DNA of 64,000 nucleotides, from assembly GCA_937872095.1 (NCBI GenBank), contig CALMNW010000076.1, positions 62,001 through 126,000 on the forward strand, in the 5' to 3' direction. The notes beneath the pieces were generated by a model. It had not been told where the DNA came from and did not search any database. It saw only the letters and a program-made list of their open reading frames with translations. Shown here in pieces: positions 61,282 to 64,000 of this stretch; the first letter of the stretch is position 1, and each line of letters opens with the position of its first letter. The DNA is from an uncultured Verrucomicrobiota bacterium (GTDB lineage: Bacteria > Verrucomicrobiota > Kiritimatiellia > CAIQIC01 > Lenti-01). The position numbers and the translations under genes were made by a program.

Positions 61282-63555
61282 ATGAATTTGAACCGGCGGT
61301 TAAAACGACTCCTTTTCGCCGCCGCGACGTATCTCGGCCTGACGATGGCCGGCACGGCCGCCACGTACGTGCGGTGCGCCATCCTGCAGTTCAACGAGCA
61401 CTATCCCGACGAAGTGACGATCGATGCCGATCGCCTGGCGGCCCAAATCCGCCAAGCGGCGAACAACGGCGCCAAAATCATCGTGGCGCCCGAAAATTGC
61501 CTCTATCGATACGAGCCGTGGTCCCAAAACGGAGTGACCCAAGACCAGTTGGCCGCCTATTTCAATCCAATGGTCGCGAAATTTTCGGCGCTCGCGGCCG
61601 AGTTGAAGGTCTGCCTCGTCATCGGATTGCGCGAACCGTCGGGCCTGCCCAAATCCATTTACCAAAGCGCCGTGTTCCTGGGCCCGGACGGCTCGTTGCT
61701 CAAAAAATACCGCAAACGCGTTCCGTCCGGCGCGGAAGATAATTTCACCGAGCCCGGAGGAGACGACTTCACCCCCTTCCAAACGCCCTACGGCAAAGTC
61801 TGGATGCAGATTTGCAAGGACATGGATGGCGACCTGTATACCTATGGCATGCCCACCGACATCGATCTCTTCATCGGCCTCAGCAAGGATCCCTCTCTGG
61901 GTTGGGCCAAGGTCGTGGGCGGGTGCCAGAAGGCCCGCTGCTACGGCATCGGTTCGAACTGGGGCACGGGGGGGAACAGCGGATTCGTGAATCCCTCCGG
62001 CGGCGTCGTAGCGGCGGCCGGGGTCGGGGAAACGATCCTCTACGCGAACCTGCCCCTGCCGTTTCTGTCGCCCGATGCCTACGAGCCGGACGATTCCATC
62101 TCCGCGGCCAAATCGATCGGCAACGGCCAGACGCAGTCCCGGTCCATCCACGTGGCCGGCGATACGGATTGGGCGAAGTTCGTCGTGGGCGCCAGCGGCG
62201 CGCGCAACGTGCGGATCGAGACCGCCGGCGCGAGCGGCGACACCCAGCTGTGGCTGTGCCGGGCAAACGGCACGCTGGTCGCCTTCGACGACAACGGCGG
62301 CGGCGGCGCCTTCTCGCTCATCGCGCTTTCTTCCCTGCCGGCCGGAACCTATTACGTCAAGATCCGGGATTACGGAAACAACGGCACGATTCCGGCCTAC
62401 ACCCTGAAGGCCAGCTGGACCGTCGACCGCCTCGCGGTCAGCCCAACGACCATCAATGTCCCGGCGACCATGGGGGACCGGGCGATTTCGGTTTCCGCCA
62501 ACGTCGCGTGGACGGCGGCGGCCAATCAACCGTGGATCACGATTATGGGCGGCGCAAAGGGTACCGGCAGCGGAACGGTGACCTACCGCGTGGCGGCCAA
62601 TGCCGACGTGGTCCGTTCGGGCACGATCACGGTTGCGGGCGGAGGACTCAGCCGCACCTTCACGGTAAACCAATGGCCGGAGCCGACGATGCCGGGCGTC
62701 ACGGCCCGGGGCGACATCGACGGCGACGGCAAGGCGGACCCGACGGTTTTCCATCCCGAATCGGGAAACTGGCACATCTCCTTCAGCACGGGAGCCCAGT
62801 GGATCGTGCCGTGGGGCTGGTCGGCGACGATACCGGTGGCCGCGGACTACGACGGCGACGGCATGCGCGGCTTCGGCGCGTACCATCCGGCCACCGGCAA
62901 CTGGCATATCCAGGAAAGCGGCAAGATTCGAACCCGAACCGTCCAGTTCGGCTGGAGCGAGACCGTGCCGTTGCCGGGCGACTACGACGGCGACGGCAAG
63001 GCGGATCTGGCGGTCTTCCATCAAAAAACGGGGCGCTGGTACTTTCTATGCACGACGGCGGGACGCTACAGCGTAAAATGGGGCTGGGCGACGACGATTC
63101 CCGTGCCGGCGGACTACGACGGCGACGGGGTCATCGACGTCGCCGTCTATCATCCCGCTTCCGGCCAGTGGAGCATTTTGCCTTCTTCCTTCCCGGCCAT
63201 CGGTCCGATCCAAAAGCAGTGGGGCTGGAGTTCGGCGGTGCCCGTGCCGGCGGACTACGACAGCGACGGCAAGGCGGACATCGCCGTCTTCCATCGGGCA
63301 AGCGGCACGTGGCACGTCTCCTACTCGGGCGGCGGCAGCCTGACCAAGTCCTTCGGCTGGTCCGCGACGACCCCCGTGGCGGCGGACTACGACGGCGACG
63401 GCGCCGCCGATCTGGCCGTCTACCATCCCGACTTCGGCAACTGGCACATCCTCAAATCGACCACCGGCAGCTCCATCTTGAAAAATTGGGGCTGGAGTTC
63501 GGCGAAACCGAAGCTCCTGAACACCCTGATCCATTCCTGGTTCGACTTGCCTTGA
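61282..63555 (+). CDS. Secreted nitrilase-fold hydrolase fused to PPC, BACON and FG-GAP repeats
   Basis: The 757-residue protein has a signal sequence (RRLKRLLFAAATYLGLTMAGTAA). Residues about 28-265 are a carbon-nitrogen hydrolase domain with the Glu-Lys-Cys triad visible: IIVAPENCLY, LKKYRKRVPSG and VWMQICKDMDG. Then come a PPC-like beta domain (DAYEPDDSISAAKSIGNGQ, about 270-375), one BACON domain and FG-GAP repeats (DYDGDGKADLAVFHQKTG). The C-terminal part closely resembles that of the upstream gene. The ATG at 61282 has a GAGAG ribosome-binding site; 61252 is an alternative. Exported nitrilase-fold fusions of this type are unusual. Confidence 0.82.
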   Translation: MNLNRRLKRLLFAAATYLGLTMAGTAATYVRCAILQFNEHYPDEVTIDADRLAAQIRQAANNGAKIIVAPENCLYRYEPWSQNGVTQDQLAAYFNPMVAKFSALAAELKVCLVIGLREPSGLPKSIYQSAVFLGPDGSLLKKYRKRVPSGAEDNFTEPGGDDFTPFQTPYGKVWMQICKDMDGDLYTYGMPTDIDLFIGLSKDPSLGWAKVVGGCQKARCYGIGSNWGTGGNSGFVNPSGGVVAAAGVGETILYANLPLPFLSPDAYEPDDSISAAKSIGNGQTQSRSIHVAGDTDWAKFVVGASGARNVRIETAGASGDTQLWLCRANGTLVAFDDNGGGGAFSLIALSSLPAGTYYVKIRDYGNNGTIPAYTLKASWTVDRLAVSPTTINVPATMGDRAISVSANVAWTAAANQPWITIMGGAKGTGSGTVTYRVAANADVVRSGTITVAGGGLSRTFTVNQWPEPTMPGVTARGDIDGDGKADPTVFHPESGNWHISFSTGAQWIVPWGWSATIPVAADYDGDGMRGFGAYHPATGNWHIQESGKIRTRTVQFGWSETVPLPGDYDGDGKADLAVFHQKTGRWYFLCTTAGRYSVKWGWATTIPVPADYDGDGVIDVAVYHPASGQWSILPSSFPAIGPIQKQWGWSSAVPVPADYDSDGKADIAVFHRASGTWHVSYSGGGSLTKSFGWSATTPVAADYDGDGAADLAVYHPDFGNWHILKSTTGSSILKNWGWSSAKPKLLNTLIHSWFDLP

Positions 63556-63647
63556 GCCGGCTCCGGCCGCGTCCCTGTCCAAAAGCCCATTCCTTCCGCT
63601 CCCGATGCGCCCGGGCGGCTTGCGCACGCGTTCTTTCGCTTTGAAGA

Positions 63648-63676
63648 TTGACAGGGCTTGGGCCGCCAATGAATAT
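63648..63676 (+). promoter_or_regulatory. Promoter of the third BACON/FG-GAP family gene
   Basis: TTGACA and GAATAT are separated by 17 bases, aligned with the promoter at 59033. Conserved flanks (TTTCGCTTTGAAGATTGAC) point to a duplicated regulatory region. Confidence 0.6.
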
Positions 63677-63789
63677 GCCCCCCTGCAAAACGCGGACAGG
63701 CGGCAGGCGCAAGCGACGCGATCTTTCCGCACGGCAAAACTCGCCGGCTTTCGTTCCATCGGGCCGGACCACATCAAAGGACGACGCAG

Positions 63790-64000
63790 ATGAAAAACAC
63801 GTGGATGACCCTTGGCTTGGCAATCCTTTTGGCGCAATCGGCGCTGGCCGATTCAGGGGCCAAGGCCATGGAAATCGGCGGCGTCGTTTCGGTGGAAGCC
63901 GAGAACTACACGTCGCAATCGGGCTTTGTCCGCTATGCGAACACCGGCGCGTCGGGAGGGGCGGCGATGAGGCCCGACGGCGACAGCAGCAGCACGCTCA
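63790..64000 (+). CDS. Third BACON/FG-GAP-family secreted protein (start only)
   Basis: From the ATG at 63790 the frame stays open to the window edge. The first 70 codons (MKNTWMTLGLAILLAQSALA, then EAENYTSQSGFVRYANTG) closely match the N-terminus of the protein at 59150: a signal peptide and the start of the CBM-like domain. The 15 bases before the ATG are identical to those of the first family gene. The rest lies outside the window. Confidence 0.85.
   Translation, partial: MKNTWMTLGLAILLAQSALADSGAKAMEIGGVVSVEAENYTSQSGFVRYANTGASGGAAMRPDGDSSSTL

Overview
This is a GC-rich, gene-dense bacterial chromosome segment. It most likely comes from the PVC superphylum, and Kiritimatiellota or a close relative is my best guess. 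The reasons are a roughly 720-residue GreA with a long N-terminal extension (the form known from Chlamydiae and relatives), large secreted BACON/FG-GAP proteins, LPS-type heptosyltransferase and outer-membrane porin genes (so a Gram-negative envelope), and several dispersed palindromic repeat families. No rRNA, tRNA, CRISPR array, prophage or insertion sequence was recognised. High GC produces many long shadow ORFs on the opposite strand, which are left out.

Layout. 1-8.4 kb: a truncated flippase-like/TolB-propeller fusion, a YdcF-like protein, a lipoprotein, fur, aroC, a DUF4139 protein, a heptosyltransferase, thpR and a 33-residue basic protein. 8.5-10.2 kb: ruvA, a PEBP-family gene and a methyltransferase. 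10.2-19.7 kb: envelope glycan genes, with three GT-C-type membrane glycosyltransferases, a UbiA-type prenyltransferase, an EEP hydrolase and a polysaccharide deacetylase. 19.7-32.2 kb: housekeeping genes (alaS, gtrA, long greA, GTP-dependent pckG, a MoaD/ThiS-like protein, a solitary C5 DNA methyltransferase, dnaE).

32.6-42.2 kb is the most distinctive part. A Tat-exported [NiFe] hydrogenase small subunit, its large subunit and its maturation protease are followed, with ATGA stop/start overlaps, by a 1775-residue secreted protein (DUF2271-like N-terminus, CARDB-like and LVIVD-like repeats, calcium-binding-type C-terminus) and by apbE. tatA lies convergently next to the operon. No cytochrome b, haem-c protein or membrane anchor is present, so the electron partner is unknown.

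42.3-48.4 kb: a secreted nuclease-fold-like protein, a solitary OppF-type ATPase, a patatin, a YgjV/acetyltransferase fusion, fmt, two methyltransferases and a spermidine-synthase-like protein. 48.5-53.5 kb: a PduO-type cobalamin adenosyltransferase, a porin, superoxide reductase, a WbuC-like cupin and a GH13 amylase, interleaved with three repeat families. 53.5-58.9 kb: a second surface-glycan operon (DUF4230, GT4, DUF2304, GT2, GT-C). 59.1-64 kb: a tandem family of secreted proteins that share BACON plus FG-GAP repeats but carry different N-terminal modules (carbohydrate-binding-like or nitrilase), two of them behind matching promoters.

Family calls rest on motifs read by eye. No database search was run.
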